A stretch of DNA of 64,000 bases, taken from positions 34,708 to 98,707 of the forward strand of contig RWJK01001568.1 in the NCBI GenBank assembly GCA_004335835.1, read 5' to 3'. A program made the translations under genes and the position numbers. The notes beneath the pieces were generated by a model, which saw nothing but the letters and a program-made list of their open reading frames with translations, had not been told where the DNA came from and did not search any database. Origin of the DNA: Scenedesmus sp. ARA3. Taxonomy: Eukaryota; Chlorophyta; Chlorophyceae; Sphaeropleales; Scenedesmaceae. Position 1 is the stretch's first letter, and each line of letters begins with the position of its first letter. This document shows positions 48,377 through 60,848 of the stretch, piece after piece.

Positions 48377-48516
48377 TGCATGCCGCAGTGGCACACCAAA
48401 TATCGGATGTATGGCATTGCATGAACTACTCGAGCATGGTGGTGGCGCGCAACAGAGCGCGAAAGCGTGGAAGCGTGTCAGGAGCGTCACAGTGCATGTG
48501 TATGCCAACAGCTTGA

Positions 48517-48562
<46 letters not shown>

Positions 48563-48704
48563 TGTTGCAGCCGCTGTGCAGGGGATGGTTTGGTTGCACA
48601 GGCAGCAACAGAGACCAGGCGCAGTGGAATGCAGTGGAATGCTGCGCCGTACATAGGTCACAAACTCTTTATTCATTAATTATTTACTTTATGTTGATTT
48701 TATA

Positions 48705-49927
48705 CTAATAAATGTAGCTCAGCATCCTGAGCAGGGACAGCACTTGTAGAAGCTGCATGGTTGTCAGTGCGCTGCCACCATGCATCACACAACTTGCTCG
48801 AGCTGCAGAACAGCACAACACCAGGCATGCAACCAAACAATCAGTGACATGTTCCATGCATATCGACCAACACCCACCTTGCGTTGCCCCAACGTGAATC
48901 CCTGCCCACAGCTGTATGGTGTGCTGCAGCCGACTCTGGCTCTGCACTGCAGCAATGCTGCTGCCCCTCAACCTGCTGTAACCGCTGTCGCTGCCGTCAC
49001 CCTGCCTGCCGCTGCTGCTGCTGCTGCTGCCCGGCTGCGGCTGCATCAGGTGCACCTCGTGTGCTGCCACTGCCTGCATCAGCTCTACAACCACCGAGAA
49101 AATGTCTGCGATGCGGTGCTTCTGCTGCTCACTGAGCTGCAGCTGCTTGATGGCATACCTGCAGCAGCAGCAAAGGTGCAGCAGCACAAAGGTGTGGCAG
49201 AAAACGTGCAGCGGAACACGTTTGGCAGCAAAGCCACGCTTGTGATCAGAAGTGCCAGCTTGTGATAAGCAAAAGTATCAGCGTCAACGAGTAGCTCGAG
49301 CACATGCAGCACAAATGATGATACATTAGAACAAGTTTGACCAGAGCTCTCACCGGTGCAGCTCCGTCAGTAGCCCAGACGGCAGCTTTGGTAGGGTTTG
49401 GCCAGTCTCATAATCAGTTGCACCCCTGCACGGCACACAACACACATTTCAACTGGATATTCAGCCGCGTAAGTCAAGTGATGGTGCATGCTGGCACGGG
49501 CACTGCGGATCTACTGCTTGCAGAACCAAGCGCGGGGTCTTCAATGTGCAGGGAGCATCGCAAGGCGTGCATCCACAGCAGCCCCCCGCAACAAGCAACC
49601 CAACAGCGACAGCAGCCGCAGCAGCTACAGCAGCCGCAGCATACCACAGCCGCCACTCACAGCAAGCACCCCAGCAGCCACAGCCGCCGCTCATGACAAG
49701 TACCCCAACAGCTACAGCCGCCACTCACAGCAAGCACCCCAGCAGCCACAGCCGCCACTCATGACAAGCACCCCAACAGCGACAGCCGCCACAGCCAACC
49801 ACAGCTGCCACTCACAGCGCTATCACCAGCTCCGGTTTGCCTGCCCTGGCCAGGCTCATAACAGTACGCATGTGCCCCAAGCAGATCTCCCTGATGCGCT
49901 GAAGCACACGCGCAGGGTCGTGCGGCG

Positions 49928-49974
<47 letters not shown>

Positions 49975-50058
49975 GTTTGCTGCTGCTGCTGCTGCTGCAT
50001 TTGCTGCTGCTGCTGCATTTGCTGCTGCTGCTGCATTTGCTGCTGCTGCCAAGTTTGC

Positions 50059-50093
<35 letters not shown>

Positions 50094-51629
50094 GCTGCAG
50101 CCTGATGCAGTGACTGCAGTGTAGATGTGCAGCTGCAATGCCAGCTGCCCTAGCCTTTTGGCGTAGGCAGAAACCAAGTCTTTCACGCTTGTTGACTCGA
50201 TGCCTGGGGGCGGCGGCTGCATGACAAGCAGTGCACAGAGATTGTAATATGACGTTACTACGCTGCCCTAGACTGAGATTGTCTGGTTTCAAGCATTCAC
50301 AGGCAGGAGTGATGCTGCACCTCTTGTGCCCAGAGCTTCATGACAAGCAGGCAAAATGCACAGACGCATTTGGCTGCAAGCTCAACTGCCAGAAACAGCA
50401 CTGCTGTTCAGGGCTGATGCTTGCAGCTGCAATTGCAAGGCATGTGACAGAACGTGTGCGGCAATGCTACGGTCAGCTTGCCACAGCGTGTTGAAAAAGA
50501 AACCCACCAGCTGCATCAGGTGCTGCATCAGGAGCACGCCGTCACCCCCAAATGGCAACAGCTCTGCATTGCCTGGGTTGCTGCGACTGCTGCAGTAGCT
50601 GGTGCTCCTGAGAAGGCTGCTGCCACCTGCTGCTGCAGCAGCAGCAGCAGCAGTGGCGGCTGCTGTGGCATCACTGCTGATGCCGCTGGTGTCATCAAGA
50701 ATTCACGCATGCCTTGCAGCTCCTGCAGCAGCTGCTGCTGCTGGTCAGCCGCCTCTTGATCTGCTGCTGCGCAGTCGCTGCCAAACCAGCTGGTCGGCAG
50801 GTGCTCCATTGTTACACACAGCGCTACAAGGAAGTCATGCTGCACAAATGTGCACCACACGCAGATGTCAGGATATGATACGATCTAATACACAACAGCC
50901 AGCGGAGCAATAGCATGTTTGCCCTGTACATGTGTGCCTGCTTTGTGCATGCTGGTGCCGCTACATTTCTGCCGGCTAGATTCCTGCCGCTAGATTCCTG
51001 CCGGCTAGACTCCTGCCGCTAGAATCCTGCCTGCTAGATCCGGCCGATAGGTTTCTGCCTGCTTTGTGCATTCTGGTGCCGCTAGATTCCGCAGGGTAGG
51101 GCTATTTGCATCGCTCCTATCTGACCAGGTATCAATGGCAGCATTTGCAGCATGAGCGCACTGATGTAATTCCTCTGCTACTGCTCTCCACTGAAAGCCT
51201 CCGGACGCTAAGCAGGCTACTTTCAGCAGCAGTTGCAGTGTGCTGGTGGCTGTAGAGCAACTGGTGCATGTAGCGTACACAAACACCACAAGCACAGTGT
51301 GCTGACATGCTGTCTGGACAGCACAGCTGCCTGGGTGGCGCCGAGTACAGTGCAAACGGGACATTTGCTGGTTTACACGTTGTGTAGTTTGACTTTCGCA
51401 TGCTGACGCTGCAGTCAGCTCCTTACTGAAGCCTGGCAGTGACAGGGCTGGTGGCACTGTAGCAAGGAGTGACAGCAGCAGCACCAACCTTGATGGCTAG
51501 CCTGGACTGCTGCCGCTGCAGAGCAGTGACCTGTCGCTGGACATCAAGTAGACTATTAGTAGCATTGTCCAGGTCCTGGTACAGCTTCTTCTTTCTCCCT
51601 GGTTTTGAGACGGGCACGTTGCGACCCAT
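48705..51629 (-). CDS. Unrecognised Gln-rich protein with zipper-like N-terminus
   Basis: Supported exons: 51629-51489, 50823-50627, 50561-50508, 50216-49816, 49425-49354, 49158-48878 and 48802-48705; from 50823 onward every junction is in phase. The link between 51489 and 50823 is not solved; a short exon near 51209-51145 (WRAVAEELHQCAHAANAA) may belong there. The start MGRNVPVSKPGRKKKLYQDL runs into heptad-like LLDVQRQVTALQRQQSRL, reminiscent of a truncated bZIP but without a full basic region. Then come SWFGSDCAAADQEA, FGGDGVLLMQHLMQL, a long poly-Gln segment, ARVLQRIREICLGHMRTVMS and YAIKQLQLSEQQKHRIADIF. It may be a transcriptional regulator, but that is a guess. The stop is TAG. Intron 50562-50626 would be only 65 nt. 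Confidence 0.62.
49640..49815 (-). repeat. ~37-bp donor-containing minisatellite
   Basis: Directly behind the donor at 49815 the intron consists of tandem units containing gtgagtggcggctgtggctg, some with tgtgagt and some with catgagt. The real donor (ctgtgagtggcagctgtgg) is the first unit, so the splice donor itself is repeated. Confidence 0.8.
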
Positions 51630-51933
51630 CAGGCAAGCTGGTTACACCTTATGCAACTGGGTTTAGACGTATGCACGATCAAAGCTGAAAAACCTTTGCG
51701 TTCATTTACGCCACGCAACACGGGCCAGCAAGGCTTGATGACAAGTTACACGGAATGGTCGCCCATGGTGTTAGGTCTTCGTGTTCTCCACACATCCCAA
51801 TTGTGCGCAATCACATAAACGGCACAGGATGGACGTTCGCATGACCACGAGCGCCCTCCGATGCTGTGTGGCTGTTACTGTATCACCTCCACAACCTTCA
51901 GACTCGTGCTGAACACCCCTGCATCATCCGTGC
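51630..51933. other. Short intergenic
   Basis: Space between the GST stop and the start of the Gln-rich gene, both minus. It carries the candidate GST poly(A) signal and the upstream region of the Gln-rich gene. Confidence 0.5.
51746..51750 (-). terminator. Candidate poly(A) signal TGTAA, GST gene
   Basis: TGTAA on the minus strand lies about 184 nt behind the GST stop codon. Confidence 0.5.
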
Positions 51934-54900
51934 TCAGCTAGCAGAGCCCTCAACTAGGTCTAGCCGCATGCTTCTGCACCATTCTGCCACCTTGGGCTGC
52001 TGCAGGTAGCTCTTGAAGAACAGCTCCAGGTGAGGATTCGCAGTCCACAGGTACTCATCACCCTTGAACAGCACGACGTCATCTGCGAGTGCAAACAGCA
52101 ACAGTAACAGAGCAGTGCAGCAGGACAGCAGGACAGCAGGGCAGAGGGAGAGTTTAGACGACGAAAATACAGCAGTGCAGCAGTGCAAAGGTACTCATTA
52201 CCTTTGCACGGTACCACGTCATCTGTCACAGTGTGTGTATCCTGCAGTGCAGCAGTACAGCAGTACAGCAGCGCAGCAGTACAGCAGCGCAGCAGTACAC
52301 CAGTAAAGTAATGCAGTGATTAGCAATGCAGTGCAGAAGTCCACAACTCGCTCAACTGCCAGCAGCTAAGCAGCAGAGCAACAAACAGAAGCACACCCCT
52401 CGTTCACAGGTACGTCGGCGGTCAACAGGTGTGTCAGGTAAATTGAATTGCTGCTCTATCAGGCAGGTTTCGAGTATAGATAACTACAAAAGTATCATGG
52501 CAGCAGATGTGCAGCCCAACCGCACTCACCCCACAGCAGTGCAAACAGCACCGCATCCACAAAGGTGCTGCTGCTGCCAATCACGTGGGGCCCCTGGCCC
52601 TTGCTCTGCGCAATCAGCGCATTCAGCACCTGGTACTGATGCTTGCGCTTGTCTGGCGCACTGCAGTAGGCCTCGCGCGCCTCAGGCCCGGCAACAGCAG
52701 CATCGTGCCACGCGGACCTGCAAACAGCAAACAGTCATCACGCAAGCAGAGACTTTTGCAGCTATTGTAATCACATAGGACTGCCACACATTTGGTTAAC
52801 TGCTCCCCCACCACAATGTCGGCCGCCAAATCTATTGAGTGGTCTGCCTCAGCGTCGTTTTTGTACAGACCCAGCCGCCGGCTGGCCAGCTTGAGTGAGC
52901 ATTGTTGCTACTTTTCCCTTGGGTAAGCTTGAGCAGCGCTGTGTCAGCACCACTTCACAAGCCCAAAATTTTATGCTTCAGATGCCGAACTTGAAATAGA
53001 GAGATGCTGTAATCACGTTGGACTCCAAAAGCAGTGAGTGAACAAAAGCAGTGACACTGCTGCTGACACTCATCCAGCTGTAACAGCACGCACTGCGCCT
53101 CCACAATGATGTCGGCCGCCATGTCAACACAATAGTCTGCCACAGCGTCAGCCCCGTACAGCCCCAGCTTGCGATGATGACGCTATGTCCTTGTGTGTGT
53201 AATTGGGCAGCGCTGTGTCAGCTCCCACACTTCACAGGTCCAGAAGTTTCTGTGTCAATCCCCAAAACCTCAACAGAATGTACCCATATACCAGCTGTCC
53301 GGATATTAATTCAAAGTTCAAAGTTCAAAATTTAAAGTTCAAAATTCAAAAGTCAAAAAGGCACGCACCGTGCCTCCATAATGATGTCTGCCGCCATGTC
53401 CACCATGTAGTCTGCCTCAGCGTCAGCCCCGTACAGCCCCAGCCGCCGGCTGTCCGGCTTGGGATGATGACGCTACGTGCCCTTGTGTGTGTTTGGGCAG
53501 CGCTGTGTCAGCCCCCACACTTCACAGGTCCAGAAGTTTTTGGTGTCAATCCCCCAAACCCTCAACAGAAATCACCCAAATACCAGCTTTTTGGAATTGA
53601 ATTCAAAAAAGCACTCACCGTGCCTCCACAATGATGTCAGCCGCCATGTCAACGCAGTAGTCTGCCTCAGCGTCAGTCCCATACAGTCCCAGCCGCCGGC
53701 TGGCCAGCCGCAGCGCCGCGTTGCTCTCAATATAGCTGCGGCCGCCGAACCTCACGATCGGCAGGTGGCCTGAATATACGGCCGTGTGCATGCAGCAATA
53801 AAGCAGATCAGCACACACATGAGAAGAAGCAGCAAACAGACAGAGAGCATTGGTGCGAGCTCGCAGGGGGCAGCAGGTTGGCTCTAGTGGTGGTAGAGGT
53901 GGCAGCGGCATGTACTTACAGCCCCAGCCGCCGGCTGGCCAGCCGCAGCGCCGCGTTGCTCTCAATGTAGCTGTGGCCGCCGAAGCTCACGATCGGCAGG
54001 TGGCCTGAATACACGGATGAGTGAAAGCAGGAATTAGAGCAAGCAAGCGCACACATGAGAGGAAGCAGCAAACAGACAGAGAGAATTGGTGCGAGCTGGC
54101 AGGGGGCAGCAGGCTTAGCTCTAGTGGTGGTAGAGGTGGCAGCGACGTGCCATCACAGCCCCAGCCGCCGGCTGGCCAGCCGCATCGCCGCGTTGCTCTC
54201 AATGTAGCTGCGGCCGCCAAAGCTCACGATCGGCAGGTGGCCTGAACACACGGATGAGCGATTGCAGAAAATAGAGCAAGCAAGCGCACACATGAGAACA
54301 AGAAGCAGACAGAGAGAATCGATGCAATCTGGCATGGGGCAGCAGCTTAGCTCTTATGGTGGTAGAGGTGGCAGCGTCAATTGCGTAAAATCCCAGCCGC
54401 CGGCCGGCTAGCAGCGCTGCATTGCTCTCCATACATAGCTGCGACCAGCGATGCTCACAATGGGCAGGCGGTTGGCGCGTGGAGGCACAGGTAGCGGTGA
54501 CGCATGAAAATTGCTGAGTTTGACAATGTTAATGTTCTTGTTAAACGTGTAAGCGTGCATCATCCAAAGGCTGCAAATTGATGTTGCGCAGCTGACGGTT
54601 GCTTGTCGCTTACGTGCCCATCGAGCTGCGCAGCAGCGCCTGTGCTGGCCGGGCCTTGCTTCATCGCCTGCTGCTTGAGCCATCACTCGTCTCCTGTTCT
54701 CCTGCCTTGTACTCACCTAGCATAGCACCCTCACAGGCCGGCTGCAGCCAGAAACCCGACCCAACCCCAATGCAACAACTGCATGCACACCTGTGATGGT
54801 GTGGCCAGACTGTACCACACCCTGCTTGGGCTCTCACTCCTCACCTTGTTTCCCGTCTTCCACGCTTACAACAATCTTCACAGGCCGGCTGCAGTCAAAC

Positions 54901-55396
54901 CCCACCCAACCCCAACCCAATGTCTGCAAGCACACCTGTGATGGTCTGGCCTAACTATATCGCCTCCTGCTTCAGCCCTGACCCGTCTCCTGCTTGCCCA
55001 CCTTTTCAATCACCTAGCACAACCCACACAGGCCGGCTGCAGTCAAAATATGAAGTTCAGCCCCAACCCTATATCTGCAAGCACACCTGTGATGGTCTGG
55101 CCTGACTTCATTGCCTCCTGCTTGAGCCCGGCCTTCCACTCATCAAGCACAACCGTCTCGTCAGAAAACCTGCGGCACAGCAGCAGCAGCAGTCAGTTGC
55201 TGCTGTTCAAGCTGCTGGTGTGTTCTGGCAAGTTGCACAGCCAGCTGCACATGCGTACACGAATTGCTGCCAGGAGCCATATGTGTGCTGCAAAGCAAGC
55301 ACAATGTAGTTTTTGTTGCTGTGCACAAGTAACGCTGAGTAGGTTCTCTGCCGTACTGCTGCTACTGCTGTGTTGCTCATCATTGCTGCTGCTGCC

Positions 55397-55434
<38 letters not shown>

Positions 55435-55555
55435 GTGCCTACTGGATGCCCTGTGTGTAGAAGAAGAATCGAATGCCGCCACCCAGCCCACACAGCCCGC
55501 CATGGCCCTTCAAATCAAAGTACTTGAGGGAAATTGGCTGATCTAAGCCCGCCAT
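51934..55555 (-). CDS. Glutathione S-transferase
   Basis: Five exons, all in phase: 55555-55443, 55169-55087, 53769-53619, 52717-52530 and 52082-51934; 227 residues, the normal GST length. The N-terminal thioredoxin-fold domain begins MAGLDQPISLKYFDLKGHGG, with the Tyr of LKYF in the position of the catalytic Tyr of sigma-like GSTs. The glutathione-binding segment is GHLPIVRFGGRSYIESNAAL (the LPIV cis-Pro loop and ESNAA), then RRLGLYGTDAEADYCVDM. The C-terminal helical domain has HVIGSSSTFVDAVLFALLWD and KVAEWCRSMR and ends LVEGSAS. It conjugates glutathione to electrophiles, probably in the cytosol (no targeting peptide). Exons 2, 3 and 5 are each accompanied by intronic copies of their ends; exon 3 is flanked on both sides. 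Some exon 3 copies keep usable splice sites. Confidence 0.92.
52165..52221 (-). repeat. Intronic copy of acceptor plus start of GST exon 5
   Basis: cag, atgacgtggt, gcaaaggtaatgagtacctt on the minus strand repeats the start of exon 52082-51934 (DDVVLFKGDEYLW) as DDVVPCKGNEYLC, about 135 bp upstream in the intron, with an intact cag. Confidence 0.8.
52811..53470 (-). repeat. Three intronic copies of GST exon 3 3' half plus donor side
   Basis: Copies near 53380-53470, 53100-53175 and 52811-52890 repeat the codons for RLGLYGTDAEADYCVDMAAD. The two nearer ones also share about 150 bp of following intron (tgtcagcycccacacttcac and aggtccagaagttt). Spacing is roughly 250-290 bp. Confidence 0.88.
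53920..54475 (-). repeat. Three intronic copies of acceptor plus GST exon 3 5' half
   Basis: Copies ending at 54004, about 54241 and about 54470 repeat the exon 3 start (GHLPIVSFGG, SYIESNAALRLASRRLGL) with the preceding attcag or gttcag acceptor and about 150 bp of shared intron; spacing is 235-237 bp. The nearest copy, 54004-53920, is followed by a consensus gtaagt donor. Confidence 0.9.
54650..55010 (-). repeat. Intronic copies of GST exon 2 3' end plus donor
   Basis: The exon 2 end and donor (accatcacaggtgtgcttgc) recurs at about 54934 and 54788 (spacing 146-150 bp), with a third more decayed unit near 54656-54750; units share gccggctgcagtcaaa and caccctcacaggccggctgc-like sequence. Confidence 0.8.
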
Positions 55556-56114
55556 GACTGCAGCAGTGACGAATCGACTAGCACTTGCCACTGCTCCGAT
55601 ATGGTTGTGCGCGTCGCAACGTGTAGTTCGTATACAGCTATTAGTCCAAGCGTGCGCGAATAGCAAAATTACAGCAACTGAGCGGTTCCGTTATGCGCAT
55701 CTCCCGGGTTGGGGTTGTTACGTTGGCTGGTGCTGTGGCAGAGTGGCCAATGTGGCCTCACTCAGCGGCTTGCATCTTAATCCCACGATGAAAAGGGGAG
55801 AAAGCAATATACGATCATCCAACGTGGCTGTACATTGTGCGGAAATCCATCCGGCTGGCACTCAATCCACCTTGTACAAGCTGGTGGCACCTGCGCATCA
55901 GCAGTGCTGGCCATGGCTGTGGTGCACTTGGAATGTGAAAATGTCGGATGTTTCAGGGAGCTACCGTCAGCATATTCTGCATGTGCTATCCCGCCGTCTT
56001 TGTGTCCACGTCTTTCTGTCCCGCCGTCTTTGTGTTTTGAGGCACCTACGCAATCGACTTGCAGTCCGAGGCCCCTCCAGCGCTAGGCTAGCCTACAGGG
56101 TGGCAGCCTGCAGC

Positions 56115-57060
56115 TGGTGAGGGTGCATGCTGCGCCTGCTGCACATGCAAGCACCGATTTGCTGACCTGCTGGCAATGATGTGTGCTGACTTGACTTGAC
56201 TTTGAATGATGTGTGCTGACTTGCTGAATATGCCTGAATGTGTAAGGGGTCAAAAAAACAAGGGTCCACAGCAGCATGCTGTGCTTGCTGCACGTGCAAG
56301 CCAATTTGCTGACCCGCTAGCAATGATGTGCCAACTGCTGAATATGCGTGAATGTGCAAGGGGCCAGAAAAGTAAGGGTGCATGCTGTGCCTGCTGCACG
56401 TGCAAGCACCGATTTGCTGACCTGCTAGCAATGATGTGCCAACTGCTGAATATGCGTGAATGTGCAAGGGGCCAAAAAAACAAGGGTGGGCAGCATGCTG
56501 TGCCTGCTGCACGTGCAAGCACCGATTTGGTGACCGCTAGAAATGATGTACCAACTGCTGACTACGCGTGAATGTGCAAGGGGCCAAAAAAAACAAGGGT
56601 GGACAAAAGCATGCTGTGCCTGCTGCATGTGCAAGCACCAATTTGCTGACTACGCGTGAATGTGCAAGGGGCCAAAAAAACAAGGGTGGACAACAGCATG
56701 CTGCGCCTGCTGCATGTGCAAGCACCAATTTGCTGACCGCTAGAAATGATGTGCCAACTGCTGACTACGCGTGAATGTGCAAGGGGCCAAAAAAACAAGG
56801 GTGGACAGCAGCATGCTGTGCCTGCTGCACGTGCAAGCACCAATTTGCTGACCACTAGAAATGATGGGCCAACTGCTGACTACGCGTGAATGTGCAAGGG
56901 GCCAAAAAAACAAGGGTGGACAGCAGCATGCTGTGCCTGCTGCACCTGCCACGTTGCAGTGCAAGCAATGGTGTGCTGACCTGCTGAATATTTCAGTGCA
57001 CCAGCAACGATGATGTGCTGGCCTGCTGAAAATGCCTGAATGTGCAAGGGGCAAAAAACA
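56115..57060. repeat. ~90-125 bp minisatellite, about 8-9 units
   Basis: Units carry gtgaatgtgcaaggggccaa, aaaaacaagggtgg, gcatgctgtgcctgctgcac and gcaagcaccaatttgctgac in fixed order. Some units lack an internal segment, so unit length varies. Confidence 0.95.
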
Positions 57061-57290
57061 AGGCTGTCTAGTGTCTAGTGAAGCGCCGCAGCGTGCAAGG
57101 CAGGCTTGCGTCCAACTGTCTAGTGTCTATCCTGGTGCACATGCCAGTGCAGAAGGCAGCTTGTCTAGCGTCTAGTGCCCCTGTGATCGCCAGCGCAGCC
57201 ACAGGTGTGTCTAGTGTCTAGTGAGGCAGCGCTGCGAGCAGGGATGCTTGTGGAGAACAGTCTATAGACTAGCTAGTGTCTATCGGGGTG
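57061..57290. repeat. Interspersed tgtctagtgtctagtg motif
   Basis: The motif gtctagtgtctagtg or close variants occurs five to six times in 230 bp at irregular spacing. It marks the edge of the preceding minisatellite. Confidence 0.85.
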
Positions 57291-58304
57291 CAGGATGCAG
57301 ATGAGGCAGGCAGCTGGGGCAGCTGTCTACCGGCTTGCGCCCCTGCGGACACCAGAACAGCCAGCAGCTGTTGTCGGTCTACCTGTCTATCGCCGACGGA
57401 GGCAAGGGGCGCTTCGCAGCTGTCCAGCGTCAAGTTGGTCGGCACGGCAACATGCATTACACCGTCAGACCGGCCAACAACAATGTAGGCGCCTGAAGGT
57501 TGCGAGGCATTACTTTTCGGTGTATCAGCACAAGTATCACTCTTTGAGTTACTCAAACTGGCATGTACCCGGCGTAGTTTGGGTCGTCTAACGTCAAGAC
57601 CCTCCTGCATATTTTTACCCAAATACTCTCCACTACCCAGCCACATCTACCCTGGCGGATGTGGCTGCATAGTAGAGGAGGTGGGCAACAGACAGCTGCA
57701 GCTGGTGCTGCAACATGCAAGTTGACCGTCAAAGTTGATTGAGAAGCTACAATTTGACAGTTGGAACCGACAGCGCGTGGCATCCTGCTGTACGGCAGGA
57801 TCCTGACTGCCTGTTCTGCCGGGCTGGTGGTATGCATGTGGGCTGACAGATGACATGACAGCTTTGGGCCCTGTTTGGGCAAGAGCCTAGCTTTGCGCCA
57901 GTACCCTACGCGTTGTGCTGTATCCTAGTAACTGCTATCACGAATATATACCTCTGGAGTAGACCACGCGATTCCACAGCAGACGGCCATCTTTGCAACA
58001 CAGGATGCTCTCACCGACTGCCTGCAGCGACGAGCTGCGTGATTCTCTTATGTATATCGTACGATAACATTGAAGGCTGTTAGTGATGCTGGGTGGGTTT
58101 CGGAGCGTGGCTTGGTGATGAGTACTCGCCTGGTGACACCGTCTGTATATACATTTTTCGGGGCGCACCCCGCTGAATTGCCTAGTACATGGTATTGTTT
58201 CATCTTTTGTAGCTCCAGAAGCGTGCTCAGAGGCTGACAGCAGCAAACATAGAGCACCCGGTCGCACTTATTGGGAGCAGTGCTGAACTTCTGCACTTCT
58301 CTGT

Positions 58305-58753
58305 ATGCTTTCCCGCAACTTGTTGCCTGCAGGCAAAGTGGGTCCACGCAACCGGAAGACCATCATAGCAGTATGTATCGTGGCAGTGCTGGTGTGTGCA
58401 GGTTTGCTTATTGGCCTGCTGCTGGGTCTGCTGCCAGGCAGGCGTGCGAGCAGCAGCAGCAGCAGCGCTGCGAACTCAGACAGGCAGGACCTATCACAGC
58501 TGCAACAGCTGCCGCCTCCAGGAAGTGAGGCAGCAAGGAAGCTGCAGGCAGACCCAGCAACGCCAGGTGGGCTGTGCTGAGCTGAGCATTCGCATAGTCT
58601 TAAGTTGTGAGCAGCGTTGAGAGTTCCTGCTCATGCTTCACTCCAAGCAGACCCCAGTCACTCCACCAGCAGGGGCATAACAGCTACAATTGGGTGCTCA
58701 TTGGACTACTGGACTGCAGTACAGCGGCGTGTCATCAAGCAAGAGCCACAATG

Positions 58754-58789
<36 letters not shown>

Positions 58790-59636
58790 CCAGGGAACAG
58801 CATGAGCTGACATGTGCATAGCCAAGGGTGTCGAGGCAGTTGCAAGCTGCACACCAATTAGGCACACCACAGCCATGGAGTTACCACCTGCTGCTGCGCC
58901 TGCTGCTGCTGCTGCTGCTGTGTACACTGCTGCTGCTGCTGTGTACACTGTATCTGCCTGGGTTTTGCAGCCTGGATACGCGAGCTGTACGACTACGAGC
59001 AGGACGCAGCAGCCATCACACGGGAATATTCCGCAACCTTCCTCTCCCAGCTATCACTGCAGCAGCAGCAGCTGCAGCAGCTGCAGGCGTCGCTCTATCC
59101 AAGGGGCGCCAAGAGCCTGGTCAACAGCACAGCAACAGCAACACCTGCAGCAGCAACAGCAGCAGCAGCAGCGTCTTCACAAAATGCACTACAGATAGAT
59201 GTGGAGCCCTTCATCCGTGTTGCAACCGATGTTTTGAACTACTTGAGGTTCTGCAGGAGCAGAACCCTGCTGCAGCTGCTGCGGGACTTCAGTGCTACTG
59301 GGCAGTTTGATCTTCAGAGTACCGACCCTGATGAACTTCAAAGTGAAGTTGAGGGGCTGCTCAACCTCGAAAATCTCAACCGCTGGTACCTTGCATCAGG
59401 CAGGAGTGACAGTGTGGGGCGCAGCGCTGGCAGTGGGAAGCACTCTGGTGCCAAGGCGGCAGTGCAGGTGGGCTGTAAACACTGATCAAAAGTAGAGAAA
59501 TGCCAGCTTAAGATAGCAGCAGCAGCAGCAGCAGCAGCAGAAACCAGCAGGGCAGTGGGGAGCACTCTGGTGCAAAGGCGGCAGTGCAGGTGGGCTGTAA
59601 ACACTGAGCAAAAGTAGAGAACAGCCAGCTAAAGAT

Positions 59637-59673
<37 letters not shown>

Positions 59674-60793
59674 ACCAGCAGCTGCTTTGATGCCAAGGCG
59701 GCAGTGCAGGTGGGTGAGATGCGGTAGTACAACGTGCTGAGGTTGAGAAAGAACAGTTAGCTGCAGGCATTAGCAGCAGCAGCAGCGGCAGAAGCAGCAG
59801 AAACCAGCTGCTGCTGCGCATGGCTGCAGCTCTCATCCTGCGGCGTGCATGCTTACACAGTCTCCTGGGCTAGGCAGTGTAGCAGCCTTACCGAAGCAGT
59901 GCTCCTGTCAAGCTGCTGCCTGCGCTGCCTGCCTGATCAAGCTAGCAGGCGCCAGCTGTGACCAGGCAGCGTCGACTTGTGCAGCCTTGCAAACCACCTG
60001 GGAGCAGCTGCAGCTAACCATAGCTGCATATATTCCTCCACCTGCCATCCTGCGATTATATACTGTTAATCCCTCACAATGATGCAACAACAATGTAACA
60101 CCACAACGCAGGTCGTCGGCCCTGCTGGCAGGCGGCTGGCAGCAGCAAGCCTCAACACTCCCAGCTCAGGTGCCCTGCTACGCCGCATCAAGCGCCGCCA
60201 GCAGCACTCGCGGCGGCTGCAGGCAGCAACAGCAGCATACGTCATTCCTGAGGTCAATACAGCTGGCAGGGGCCTCCCCACTGACAGCCCACAGCAATCC
60301 CTGAAGCAGATGCTGTGCAGCATCCAAAGTTTCAGCCCCACAGGCCTTGCAGGAGTGCTGCCGGCTGCAGCTGCTGGGAAAGAGGCTGTTGATGGGTGCT
60401 CGATGCCGCGCATGGGGCTGTTTTCCTACAAGGGGGTGGTGTTTCAGCCGCTGGTGATACCCATCGTCTTCCACTGTGAGTGATACATGTTACATCTGTT
60501 GTGTGGCACTGTCAAATGATACTGTTATGTGGCATCCTCAGTAACTTGTCAGGCCGGTGCTGATAATGAGTGTTGAGCAGTGCTGCTGGCGCACGTCCAG
60601 CGGCGGCTGAGTCTTGTGGCGCACGTCCAGCTGTGGCTGCCAGTAGTTGCAATGAGTAGCGGCTATTTTGGGCACCGGCCAAATTGGGCAGCAGCAGCTG
60701 TCATTCCATCTTTGGCACAGCCGTGTGCTGTTTGTTACACGTCTGAACCGAAGGCCCAGCGCACTAAGCATTCCCACCTCTTCATGTATTTCA

Positions 60794-60848
<55 letters not shown>

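Larger units (their letters stand above)
55556..58304. other. Divergent intergenic rich in tandem repeats
   Basis: Between the GST start (-) and the metallopeptidase start (+). It contains the arrays at 56115-57060 and 57061-57290. Segment 57291-57646 has an open minus frame (GAYIVVGRSDGVMHVAVPTN) that looks protein-like, but I found no supporting exon or motif. Confidence 0.5.
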
